This document shows positions 1-6,921 of a stretch of DNA of 16,864 bases, in pieces. The DNA is from JBHIER01 sp046760705 [NCBI: bacterium]. GTDB taxonomy: Bacteria; JBHIER01; G020348925. Position numbers and translations under genes: made by a program. A model generated the notes under the pieces. That model worked only from the letters and a program-made list of their open reading frames with translations. It ran no database searches and was not told the DNA's origin. The stretch is from contig JBHIER010000015.1 in assembly GCA_046760705.1 (NCBI GenBank), forward strand, positions 1 to 16,864, written 5' to 3'. The stretch's first letter is position 1; every line of letters begins with the position of its first letter.

Positions 1-585
1 GTTGAGCCTGAGCAGTGGGGTGAGCGTCGGGTGATGGTGGAAGCCATGGCCCAGCCACTTCTCGTTGTGGGCTATCATCGGCCGGACGTCCGCCACGAGG
101 ACGACCTTGTCTTCGATGCATTGGCCAACATTTTGGGTCAAGGGCGCTCCTCACGTCTGTATACCAGCCTGGTCAAGGAGAAGAAGATTGCAGCCGCGGC
201 CGGGGCCATGGCCGGGTGGCCGGGGAACAAGTACCCCTGCCTCTTCGCCGTCTACGCCGTGCCGGCCAAAGACCATACCTCGGAGGAGTGTTTGGCCGCC
301 ATCGACGAGGAGATCGAAAAAATAAAAGCAGAATTGGTCACCGAGAAGGAGATGAGCAAATATAAACGGGGGACGAAGAAGGGTCTCCTCGATCGTATGA
401 AGTCAAACAGCAGTATGGCCCGTATGCTGACCAACTACGACGTTCTTTCAGGAAGCTGGCGAAACCTGTTCAAGGAGATCGACAGGGTGGAGGCGGTTTC
501 GGCGGCAGATGTGCAGCGGATCGCCCAGGAATACCTGACCAGGAAGAATCGAACCATCGGCGAGATCATTCCGGAAGAGGGCTAA
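1..585 (+). CDS. M16 family metallopeptidase, C-terminal part (5' end outside window)
   Basis: The frame is open from the first base and ends at TAA 583-585, so 194 residues are visible and the N-terminal half is missing. The visible part looks like the second M16 (insulinase/processing-peptidase) domain: a GQGRSSRLY stretch about 50 residues in, followed by a VKEKKIA segment, matches the region where M16B C-terminal domains carry the conserved 'SSRLf..lRe' motif, and the rest is a charged helical segment. The catalytic HxxEH motif would lie upstream and cannot be checked. Only 45 bases separate it from the next M16 gene, whose zinc motif is lost, so this is probably the active partner of a periplasmic heterodimer, as in two-subunit M16B peptidases. 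The pairing is inferred; the family call is reasonably sure. Confidence 0.85.
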   Translation, partial: VEPEQWGERRVMVEAMAQPLLVVGYHRPDVRHEDDLVFDALANILGQGRSSRLYTSLVKEKKIAAAAGAMAGWPGNKYPCLFAVYAVPAKDHTSEECLAAIDEEIEKIKAELVTEKEMSKYKRGTKKGLLDRMKSNSSMARMLTNYDVLSGSWRNLFKEIDRVEAVSAADVQRIAQEYLTRKNRTIGEIIPEEG

Positions 586-630
586 TCGGCAAGCATGGTC
601 AGGCCATTTCGACAGGAAAGGAGTAAGGCT

Positions 631-2757
631 ATGAGAAGGTACGGTAGGTGTTATCGACCTATGGGGGCACTCCTCCTGCTCATTCTCTTGGTGACCGGCT
701 GGGTTTACGCCCAAAAAGGGCCAAAAGAGAAGTTCGAGTTTCCGCCCCTCAGTGAGATTAGGATGCCGAAGGTGCAGGAGGCAAATTTGGAGAACGGGAT
801 GAAGCTCTTTTTGGTGGAGGATCACCAATATCCCACCATCGACCTGAGAGCCATGATCCGTACCGGCTCGATCTACGAGCCAGCGGACAAGATTGGCCTG
901 GCCTCCATTACCGGTATGGTTCTCCGGACAGGAGGCACAGAGCGGATGACAGGCGATGAGATCGACGCCCTCCTGGAGAGTCTCGGCGCATCCGTCGAGA
1001 CGAGCATTGGAGAGGGTTCGGGATACGTGTATGTGTCGGTATTGAAAGAGGACATCGACAAGGGGTTGGAAATCCTGGCGGATCTTTTGATGCATCCGGC
1101 CTTCAGGGAGGATAAGATCGATCTGGCCAAGATGCAGCACCGTACGGGGATTTCCCGGCGGAACGACGACATCGGCCAGATCACGTATCGGGAATTCGAC
1201 AAGCTCATCTATGGGGCCGACAGCCCGTATGCCCGCCATACAGAATATGCAACAATCGACGCCGTCAGCCGGGATGATATCCTGGCCTTTTACAGAACAT
1301 ACTTCCATCCCAACAACGTCATCTTCGCCGCATGGGGCGACTTCAAGGCCAAGGATCTGACCAAAAAGATAGAGAGAGCCTTTTCCGAGTGGGCGAAGGC
1401 CGAGATCGAGTTTCCCCCGAAACCGAAGGTGGAGTACGAGTACAGATATACGGTCAATTTCATCGAGAAGCCGGATGTCAATCAGTCCTGGATCATGATG
1501 GGCCACATCGGCGGCTTGAAAAGCAACCCTCAGTACCCAGCCCTGATCGTCATGAACCAGATCCTCTCCTTCGACCGGCTCTTTAAACGGGTCAGATCGG
1601 CCGAGGGGCTGGCCTATCACGTGAGCGGGGCCTACCGGGCGGAGTTCGACCACCCTGGGGTCTTCTATTCCATCTGCCAGACCAAGTCCCAGTCCACCGT
1701 CTATGCCACGAGGATCATTCTGGAGGAGATCGAGCGAATCACCGAGGAGGAGGTGACCGACGAAGAGCTGGCCAAGGCCAAGGATAACTACTTGAATAGC
1801 TTCGTCTTCAACTTCGACTCGAAGTCCAAGATCGTCAACCGGCTGATGGAGTACTCCTATTACGATTATCCCGCCGACTTCATCGAACGGATCAAAACAG
1901 GTGTGGAGAACGTAACCAAGGCCGACGTGCTGCGGGCAGCCAGAGAGCACTTACACCCCGACAAGCTCCAGATTTTGGTGGTGGGAAAGTCTGAGGATTT
2001 CGACGAGCCCCTCTCGGCCCTCGGCCGGGTGAACACCATCGACATCACCATCCCCACGCCAGAGGAGGCCGCCCCCGAAGCCACTCCGGCGAGCCTGGAG
2101 AAGGGCAGGGCTCTTCTGGCCGCAGCCGTGACGGCCTCCGGCGGGCTGGACGCTTTCAAAACCATCAAGAATGCGACAGTCATAAGCAAGGTGACGATCT
2201 TCATGCCCCAGGGTGGGACCATGGAGGCCTCGACGACCGAGATCACCGTCTATCCGGATAAGACAAGATCGGACATCACCATGCCTTTCGGGCAAGTGAC
2301 CCAGGTGTTGAGTGGCAACAAGGCATGGGCCACTGGTCCCCAGGGAACTCAGGATCTCGATGAATCCAAGAGGAAGGAGATGCGAGCCAGCCTGTTTCGG
2401 GACATGGTCCGGCTCTTTCAAATGAGCGACGGCGATGCCCTCACCATCCAGGCCCTGGGAGAGCTCGAGGTCGAGGGCAGGACGACCGAAGGGCTTCTAA
2501 TCAAAGATACCGAGGGCAACTCCGTGAAGATGTACCTCGATCCAGAGACGCATCTTATCGTCAAACGGGAGTACCAGGGAACGACGATGATGGGTGTGGC
2601 TAACCTGGAAGAGTATCTGTCAGATTACAGGGAAGTGGCCGGTGTCAAAATCCCCTTTCACGCCAAAGTTTTGGCCAATGGCGAGCCTTACGTCGAATTA
2701 GAGGTACAGGAGGTGCAGTTCGATACAGAGATTGATCCGACATTGTTTGAGCGCTGA
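631..2757 (+). CDS. Secreted M16-like protein, non-catalytic subunit with C-terminal lipoprotein-carrier-like domain
   Basis: 708 residues from ATG 631, chosen because AAGGAG (618-623) sits 7 bases upstream and a signal peptide follows directly (residues 1-27, hydrophobic core LLLLILLV, likely cleavage after VYA). An in-frame ATG at 595 would put the signal peptide inside the protein. Two M16 domains span about residues 35-480. Where active members carry HxxEH, this protein reads GLASITGMVLRTGG: all three key positions (H, E, H) are replaced, so it should not bind catalytic zinc. Residues about 490-708 form an extra beta-rich domain that resembles periplasmic lipoprotein carriers in style (LolA/LppX-like); that part is inference. 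It follows another M16 gene by 45 bases, consistent with an active/inactive pair in one operon acting in the periplasm. Confidence 0.88.
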   Translation: MRRYGRCYRPMGALLLLILLVTGWVYAQKGPKEKFEFPPLSEIRMPKVQEANLENGMKLFLVEDHQYPTIDLRAMIRTGSIYEPADKIGLASITGMVLRTGGTERMTGDEIDALLESLGASVETSIGEGSGYVYVSVLKEDIDKGLEILADLLMHPAFREDKIDLAKMQHRTGISRRNDDIGQITYREFDKLIYGADSPYARHTEYATIDAVSRDDILAFYRTYFHPNNVIFAAWGDFKAKDLTKKIERAFSEWAKAEIEFPPKPKVEYEYRYTVNFIEKPDVNQSWIMMGHIGGLKSNPQYPALIVMNQILSFDRLFKRVRSAEGLAYHVSGAYRAEFDHPGVFYSICQTKSQSTVYATRIILEEIERITEEEVTDEELAKAKDNYLNSFVFNFDSKSKIVNRLMEYSYYDYPADFIERIKTGVENVTKADVLRAAREHLHPDKLQILVVGKSEDFDEPLSALGRVNTIDITIPTPEEAAPEATPASLEKGRALLAAAVTASGGLDAFKTIKNATVISKVTIFMPQGGTMEASTTEITVYPDKTRSDITMPFGQVTQVLSGNKAWATGPQGTQDLDESKRKEMRASLFRDMVRLFQMSDGDALTIQALGELEVEGRTTEGLLIKDTEGNSVKMYLDPETHLIVKREYQGTTMMGVANLEEYLSDYREVAGVKIPFHAKVLANGEPYVELEVQEVQFDTEIDPTLFER

Positions 2758-2795
2758 TGTGCCATCGCCATTTGCCACTGCGAGAGGGTGGACAG

Positions 2796-2909
2796 ATTGG
2801 AGTAGTGGAAAGTTGGAGTAGTGAATCGCGTCAGGATCTGAATCTGCTTGGCCTACGAACTGACCCCAAGATTTTCAATAGACCAACACTCCAACGCTCC
2901 AGTACTCCT
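2796..2909. repeat. Inverted intergenic repeat with 8-bp period (core TGGAG)
   Basis: The left arm (2796-2823) and right arm (2883-2909) are inverted copies: about 20 of 26 positions agree when one arm is reverse-complemented. Each arm is itself a run of degenerate 8-base units with a constant TGGAG core plus three variable bases. The arms are separated by about 59 bases without obvious structure. The element fills the gap between the M16 gene and the SDR gene. A second element with the same period and a different core lies at 4254-4413. Confidence 0.7.
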
Positions 2910-2941
2910 GTTTCTTAATGGTACATTAAAGAGGTGATCGG

Positions 2942-3664
2942 ATGTCTGCCTTAGAGGGGAAAATTGCTATTGTGACAGGCGCTGGCAAGGGGATTGGGAG
3001 AGGGATCTGTTTACTGTTTGCTGAGAACGGCGCAAAAATTGTGGCTGCGGCCAGAACAGCCTCTGACATCGAACGATTGGTCGGGGAGATTCAATCCCGA
3101 GGGGGCCAGGCGCTGGCCGTGCCGACCGACGTGCGAAGGAGAAAAGACGCGGACCGATTGGCCGCCTCGGCAATAGAGCGGTTCGGAAAGAGCGATATTC
3201 TGGTCAACAACGCCGGCGTGGGGAAGTTCGCCAATGTGGTCAATCTGAGCGACGAGGACTGGACCGAGCAGATCGAGACGAACCTGAACGGTATGTTTTA
3301 CTGCACCCGGGCGGTTTTGAAGGAGATGATCAAGGGACGAAAGGACGAAGTTCGACACATCATCAACATCGCATCATTAGCCGCGACTGCCGGCTTTCGA
3401 GGGGGCGCAGCTTACTGCGCCTCAAAATTTGCTGTGGTCGGGTTTACCGAATCCCTCATGCTCGAAGTTCGAGAGCACAATATCAAGGTCTCCGTCATAT
3501 TGCCGGGTTCGGTCAACACCTATTTTCGAGACGCTCCACCGGATGCAGAGTCCTGGAAACTTGATCCCAAAGACGTGGCCCGAGCAGCCCTCGATATTGT
3601 TACTTGCTCTCCAAAGTCCTTAGTGAGCAGGGTTGAACTGCGCCCGGTAAGACCGAAAGGGTAG
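2942..3664 (+). CDS. Short-chain dehydrogenase/reductase (SDR), classical type
   Basis: 240 residues, the usual length for classical SDRs. It begins with ATG 2942 after GAGGTGAT (2931-2938). The Rossmann glycine motif TGAGKGIG is at residues 12-19, NNAG at 89-92, the structural Asn at 114 (NLNG), and the catalytic Ser145, Tyr158 and Lys162 in the S-x12-Y-x3-K arrangement. An Arg at about 38 after the second strand favours NADP(H) over NAD(H), which is inference. It is a cytosolic oxidoreductase, and many close relatives are annotated as 3-oxoacyl-ACP reductases or sepiapterin-reductase-like enzymes; the substrate cannot be told from the sequence. It seems to stand alone, with the repeat element just upstream and a small zinc-ribbon gene 112 bases downstream. 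Confidence 0.93.
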   Translation: MSALEGKIAIVTGAGKGIGRGICLLFAENGAKIVAAARTASDIERLVGEIQSRGGQALAVPTDVRRRKDADRLAASAIERFGKSDILVNNAGVGKFANVVNLSDEDWTEQIETNLNGMFYCTRAVLKEMIKGRKDEVRHIINIASLAATAGFRGGAAYCASKFAVVGFTESLMLEVREHNIKVSVILPGSVNTYFRDAPPDAESWKLDPKDVARAALDIVTCSPKSLVSRVELRPVRPKG

Positions 3665-3776
3665 GGTGGATCCTTGATGCTCGTTTAGCGGTAAGCAATC
3701 TCGTAACGAGGCCGGCCTGTGCCGTTAACAACCATCGGAAACGAGAAACGAAGTAGACCACTGAGCGAGGGAGCAA

Positions 3777-4070
3777 ATGAAGGTCTGTTACAGATGCGGG
3801 CAGGAGGTGGAGATAGGGAGGACGGTTGGTCGAACAGAGGCATGTCCCCACTGCGACGGAGATCTGCACTGTTGTTTCAACTGCAAATTCTACGACGGAG
3901 CCGCCCCTCATGAATGCCGTGAGCCACTGGCAGAGCCTGTTTCGGACAAAGAGAAGGGCAATTTCTGCGGCTATTTTCTCTTCAGGGATGCGGCCGAAAC
4001 CCAACAAAAATTGGGACCGTCCGCCAGCGCCAGGGAAAAGCTCGACAGGTTGTTCAAGAGACCGAAATGA
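3777..4070 (+). CDS. Small cysteine-rich zinc-ribbon protein
   Basis: 97 residues from ATG 3777, preceded by GAGGGAG (3767-3773) at a rather short distance. The sequence shows paired metal ligands: CYRCG near the N-terminus, then CPHC, then CCFNCKFYD, an isolated EC at about residue 46, and FC at about 62. The first half is thus a zinc ribbon or double treble-clef with at least eight cysteines, while the last 30 residues are charged and probably helical (ASAREKLDRLFKRPK). Small proteins with this CxxCG...CPHC...CCxNCxFYD...NFC pattern recur as uncharacterised genes in Desulfobacterota-like and FCB genomes (from memory, not checked). Function unknown; binding of nucleic acid or a protein partner is possible. 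Confidence 0.82.
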   Translation: MKVCYRCGQEVEIGRTVGRTEACPHCDGDLHCCFNCKFYDGAAPHECREPLAEPVSDKEKGNFCGYFLFRDAAETQQKLGPSASAREKLDRLFKRPK

Positions 4071-4071
4071 G

Positions 4072-4086
4072 TCACTCTGAGAGTGA
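4072..4086. repeat. 15-bp perfect palindrome just after the zinc-ribbon gene
   Basis: TCACTCT-G-AGAGTGA starts two bases after the stop codon at 4068-4070. Seven-base arms around a single central base cannot form a stable hairpin but could be a protein binding site. There is no T-run, so it is not an intrinsic terminator. Confidence 0.4.
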
Positions 4087-4253
4087 GCTCCCAACCTACT
4101 GGCTCTACGGAGCTGAGTCGTGGAAACATGTGTTGCGGGACGTGCCAATTGATGAGGTACCAAGGGAATAGCGGTAGATGTAATACGACTTTTTGATGAC
4201 CTGGTATGAATAGATAACGCGGCAAAGCCGCAATCGCAGTTTGAGAATATGTA

Positions 4254-4413
4254 TATCAGATGATCAGGGTATCAGTGGGAAGAATATCAGGGGATCAGAA
4301 CATCGGGTTCACCCCGTTAGATTCACCCCGTTGGATATGAAATTATCCCACGGGGTAAATCTGATATTCTGGTAATCTGATCTCCTTCCTACTGATTTGC
4401 TGATATTCTGATT
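4254..4413. repeat. Nested palindromic element: 8-bp periodic arms around an 18-bp hairpin
   Basis: The left arm (4254-4308) and right arm (4359-4413, reverse-complemented) share one plan: three 8-base units with core ATCAG, a 7-base spacer GGAAGRA, and three more such units. About 39 of 55 positions agree, mostly the cores and spacer. Between them, ACCCCGT boxes occur at 4311 and 4325 and inverted near 4350. The last two make an 18-base stem with two mismatches (4320-4337 with 4344-4361) around a 6-base loop. The element occupies the gap before the reductive-dehalogenase-like gene and ends about 30 bases before its start. The architecture suggests a MITE- or REP-like mobile repeat, or an array of protein binding sites. 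Confidence 0.75.
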
Positions 4414-4444
4414 TGCTTTAATTTCTTGCCAAAAAAACAAAGAT

Positions 4445-5794
4445 TTGATTGCCAATATTATAGGTTGGATCTTTGAGATCGCTCTCCTCTTTTTCTCTTT
4501 GGCTTTCATTGTCACCAGCATTCTTGAGGGGGAGAGAAGGGCTCTCTTTTTCGGTTCCGTGTTTCTGTTGCCCATTTGTGCCGGGTGGCTTATGATCTTG
4601 ACCCAACTTCAGACATTTCGGTCAACTGTTCTCCTCTTGGGGATAGCCGTATTTGTACTGTTCGCTTCAGTTTTCTTGCTGCCAGTTGGGAAAAAGGGCT
4701 CTTTGAACATTGTGGGGGATTTGAAACGACTTGATGAACGGGATGTCATTTTTGCCAGGGTGCGATACGAAGAGGGGACTGAACAGTACGTGGATTATTA
4801 TTCCCGTCATTCGGAGCTGAAGACGATCGATGACAGGATACGCAGCATGCCGAAGCTGGGTGGGCCGGGTTCTGAGAGCTATCACGTGCTGGATAGCCCC
4901 ATCTCTGATGCCTCCTTCGATTTTTTGGAAGACGTACGAACCACAGCGGAGGGGGCTGTGAGTTCGGCAGATGTGGACATGGATCCAGCCGCCATGTCCC
5001 GCCGGTTAAAGGGAATGGCCAGGTACTATGGTGCAGAGAAAGCGGGAGTGGCGAGGCTGAACCGAGCTCATGTGTACACCCACGTCGGAAGGGATCTGGG
5101 AAAATACGGTGAGAGGATTGAGCTTGATCATAGCCACGCTCTCGTTTTCACGGTGGAGATGGATCGGTTCATGGTCAGGCAAGCTCCGGGCCTACCCGTC
5201 ATCCTTGAAACAGCCAACCAGTATGTGCGAGCGGCCGCAATCGCCATTCGAATAGGGTACTACATACGATCCCTCGGCTATTCGGCCCGGGCGCACATCG
5301 ATGGCAATTACGGGATCGTGTTACCACCGGTCGCCGTCGATGCTGGCCTGGGAGAGATAGGGCGCATCGGTATTTTGATGACTCCCGGCCTTGGTCCACG
5401 GGTACGCCTCGGGGCAGTGACCACCAGCATGCCCCTCGCCCTCGATAAACCCATCTCTTTCGGAGCTATAGATTTTTGCGAAGGATGTAACAAGTGTGCG
5501 GAAAACTGCCCCTCAGGGGCAATCCCTAAAGGGGAGCGAAAAGTCCTTCGAGGAGTTGAAAAGTGGGTCGTCAAGCAGGAGGCATGCTACACATACTGGC
5601 GCAAAATCGGGACCGATTGCGCTCTCTGTATGAGCGTCTGTCCGTATAGCAAGCCAAACACCCTTGTTCATGGTGCTGTCCGCTTTGCGGCTAAACAGTC
5701 GAGGGTGGCTCGCCGCATCACCCGCTGGGCCGATGATCTCTTTTATGGCCAATTCCCCAGGTCGAACAGAAAACCGGAATGGATGGAGGGCTGA
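4445..5794 (+). CDS. Membrane-anchored reductive-dehalogenase-like corrinoid/iron-sulfur protein
   Basis: 449 residues if translation starts at TTG 4445. The frame is open only back to 4412 and holds no upstream ATG, and no good ribosome binding site is visible, so the start is uncertain. Three membrane helices lie at about residues 4-26, 34-54 and 60-80; there is no twin-arginine signal. A soluble part follows with reductive-dehalogenase (RdhA) style motifs: DERDVIFAR (97-105), an AxKAGVARLN-like segment near 200, GYYIRSLGYSARAH (271-284), and GLGEIGRIGILMTP (301-314). It ends with two [4Fe-4S] sites: C345, C348, C351, C355P, and C381 with C392, C395, C399P. RdhA enzymes use cobamide to remove halide from organohalides, but related QueG-like corrinoid proteins act on other substrates. 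With helices instead of a Tat signal, the catalytic domain may face the cytoplasm. No rdhB-like anchor gene is adjacent. Confidence 0.85.
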   Translation: MIANIIGWIFEIALLFFSLAFIVTSILEGERRALFFGSVFLLPICAGWLMILTQLQTFRSTVLLLGIAVFVLFASVFLLPVGKKGSLNIVGDLKRLDERDVIFARVRYEEGTEQYVDYYSRHSELKTIDDRIRSMPKLGGPGSESYHVLDSPISDASFDFLEDVRTTAEGAVSSADVDMDPAAMSRRLKGMARYYGAEKAGVARLNRAHVYTHVGRDLGKYGERIELDHSHALVFTVEMDRFMVRQAPGLPVILETANQYVRAAAIAIRIGYYIRSLGYSARAHIDGNYGIVLPPVAVDAGLGEIGRIGILMTPGLGPRVRLGAVTTSMPLALDKPISFGAIDFCEGCNKCAENCPSGAIPKGERKVLRGVEKWVVKQEACYTYWRKIGTDCALCMSVCPYSKPNTLVHGAVRFAAKQSRVARRITRWADDLFYGQFPRSNRKPEWMEG

Positions 5795-6295
5795 CCCTTT
5801 TATAGGGTTGTAACCTAAAAGACAAGCTTCACTCAATTTTGATCAGGCAAGTTGGGACCGTGACCCAGAACTTCCGATCATAGATCAAGTCTCAGATCAG
5901 AGTCCTCACATCATCTTGTTGGCTGCTCCTTGTTTTCCCCATGCTCGTGATGAGGTCCAAGCGCTTGGGGACCAGGATGGCTTGATGTTAGAACAAGTGA
6001 TCCGTTGCGCCATCTATCAGCGACGTTGATTTCTCCGAAGTTGTATTGCCAATCCAAACGGTCCGGGGTTAATTCTCGCAACGATCAGGAGAAACCTTAT
6101 TCTGCGAGGAGTGATGAACAACCAATAGCAATCCTGGCATGTCGTTATCGAGTCTGGAAAGCATGGGACGCTTTCTAAGGGCTCAAGAGGGTGACGGACC
6201 AATCGTGTTAATCTGGATGGCGTGGGGAGAAAGCGTATAAAGGGAGGATCGCGGCAAGGGCCAGCAACATATCTGCCTCCATATGTAAAAAACTG
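5795..6295. other. Intergenic region without a convincing gene
   Basis: No start codon with a plausible ribosome binding site leads a long frame on either strand. A 72-codon frame, 5814-6029 (+), is open but lacks ATG or GTG near its 5' end. It could be a gene remnant, but I do not recognise the peptide. Near 5797-5821 an imperfect inverted repeat (CTTTTA ... TAAAAG) follows the stop of the dehalogenase-like gene. It has no U-tract and is only a weak terminator candidate. Confidence 0.4.
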
Positions 6296-6326
6296 TTGAC
6301 TTTTGTGAAAGATTTGTTCATATTAT
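6296..6326 (+). promoter_or_regulatory. Candidate sigma-70 promoter
   Basis: TTGACT (6296-6301) is followed by CATATT (6319-6324, 17-base spacer) or TATTAT (6321-6326, 19-base spacer) in an AT-rich patch about 155 bases before the ATG at 6480. It would drive the broken gene at 6480 and perhaps the radical SAM gene. A sigma-54-like alternative (TGGCACG at 6331 with GC at 6344-6345) lies right behind it. Both are motif matches only. Confidence 0.4.
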
Positions 6327-6372
6327 GCAGTGGCACGATCTGCGCTTTTCCTCTTAAACCGAGGAGGCCGGG

Positions 6373-6456
6373 GTGTCCGTTGCCCGCTCGACCTCCTGTG
6401 AAGAACAAGATGGACATGGTAGAGAGTTTTCAGCCCGGTTTCGAATGGGTTTCTGA
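6373..6456 (+). CDS. Possible 27-codon leader ORF
   Basis: GTG 6373 lies 5 bases after a perfect AGGAGG (6362-6367) and opens a 27-codon frame ending at TGA 6454. The AGGAGG can pair with CCTCCT at 6392-6397 inside the ORF, which would hide the ribosome binding site in a hairpin. The next gene starts 23 bases downstream at 6480 with its own AGGAG. The peptide resembles nothing I know. The case rests only on the ribosome binding site and the hairpin, so chance is a real possibility. Confidence 0.22.
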   Translation: MSVARSTSCEEQDGHGREFSARFRMGF

Positions 6457-6479
6457 ATAACGAACAGGAGACCACAAAA

Positions 6480-6900
6480 ATGAGAAAATTGATCTTCCTC
6501 TACAGCGACAGATGCTTTAGCCGGAACCCGTGCCCTCGGTCAGTGACCCCATGACATTTTCCCCTTCGGTCCTGAACGTGAATCAGGGGTCAAGCCAGAG
6601 GACAAGGTTCCTTTTCCAGAAAATCCTGTCCTTAAGGTTTTAGAAAAGAATGTTGAAATTTCTTTCCAAGGGAAAACGTACAATACCACCCTTTTTCTCA
6701 AGAAGGTGAAGGTAGATCAAAAGGAACTGCCCTGTTTGGTAACCGTAACAAGGAAGAGACTGCCAGAAGGTGTTATTGTGAAGAAGCGCTGGAGTTCTAC
6801 AAAGGTACCAGGTTCTATGGTGAAAATGGAATCGCAACTTGAAGGGGATGGTTTTACTCTTGAAGTTAAAGAATGGATCACAGACTTCTTCGCTAACTGA
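6480..6900 (+). pseudogene. Frameshifted AT-rich gene of unknown function (about 139 residues if repaired)
   Basis: ATG 6480 has a good ribosome binding site (AGGAG 6466-6470, 9 bases upstream), but its frame stops at TGA 6552-6554 after 24 codons. The +1 frame is open from 6547 to TGA 6898-6900 and reads like real coding sequence, rich in Lys, Glu and Val (for example DIFPFGPERE, then KVDQKELPCLVTVTRKRLPEG, ending EVKEWITDFFAN). It has no start codon of its own before GTG 6706. The switch falls on CCCC at 6547-6550: removing one C joins both parts into a single product of about 139 residues. This may be a true mutation, a sequencing or assembly error, or a programmed slip. Base composition matches the AT-rich radical SAM gene 21 bases downstream, so the two may have arrived together. 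I do not recognise the family. Confidence 0.6.
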
Positions 6901-6921
6901 CCCATACTTTCTTACATTTAC

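Noticed and set aside
448-1950. 500-codon open frame on the minus strand
   Set aside because: It lies antisense to the well supported M16-like gene, has no family-like motifs, and is explained by the GC-rich codon pattern of that gene.
4254-4413. CRISPR array
   Set aside because: The 8-base period is far too short for repeat-spacer units, the units are degenerate, and no cas gene is present.
6706-6900. GTG 6706 as the start of a 64-residue protein
   Set aside because: The coding-like sequence extends upstream in the same frame to 6547, and the GTG has no ribosome binding site. A frameshifted longer gene from 6480 explains it better.
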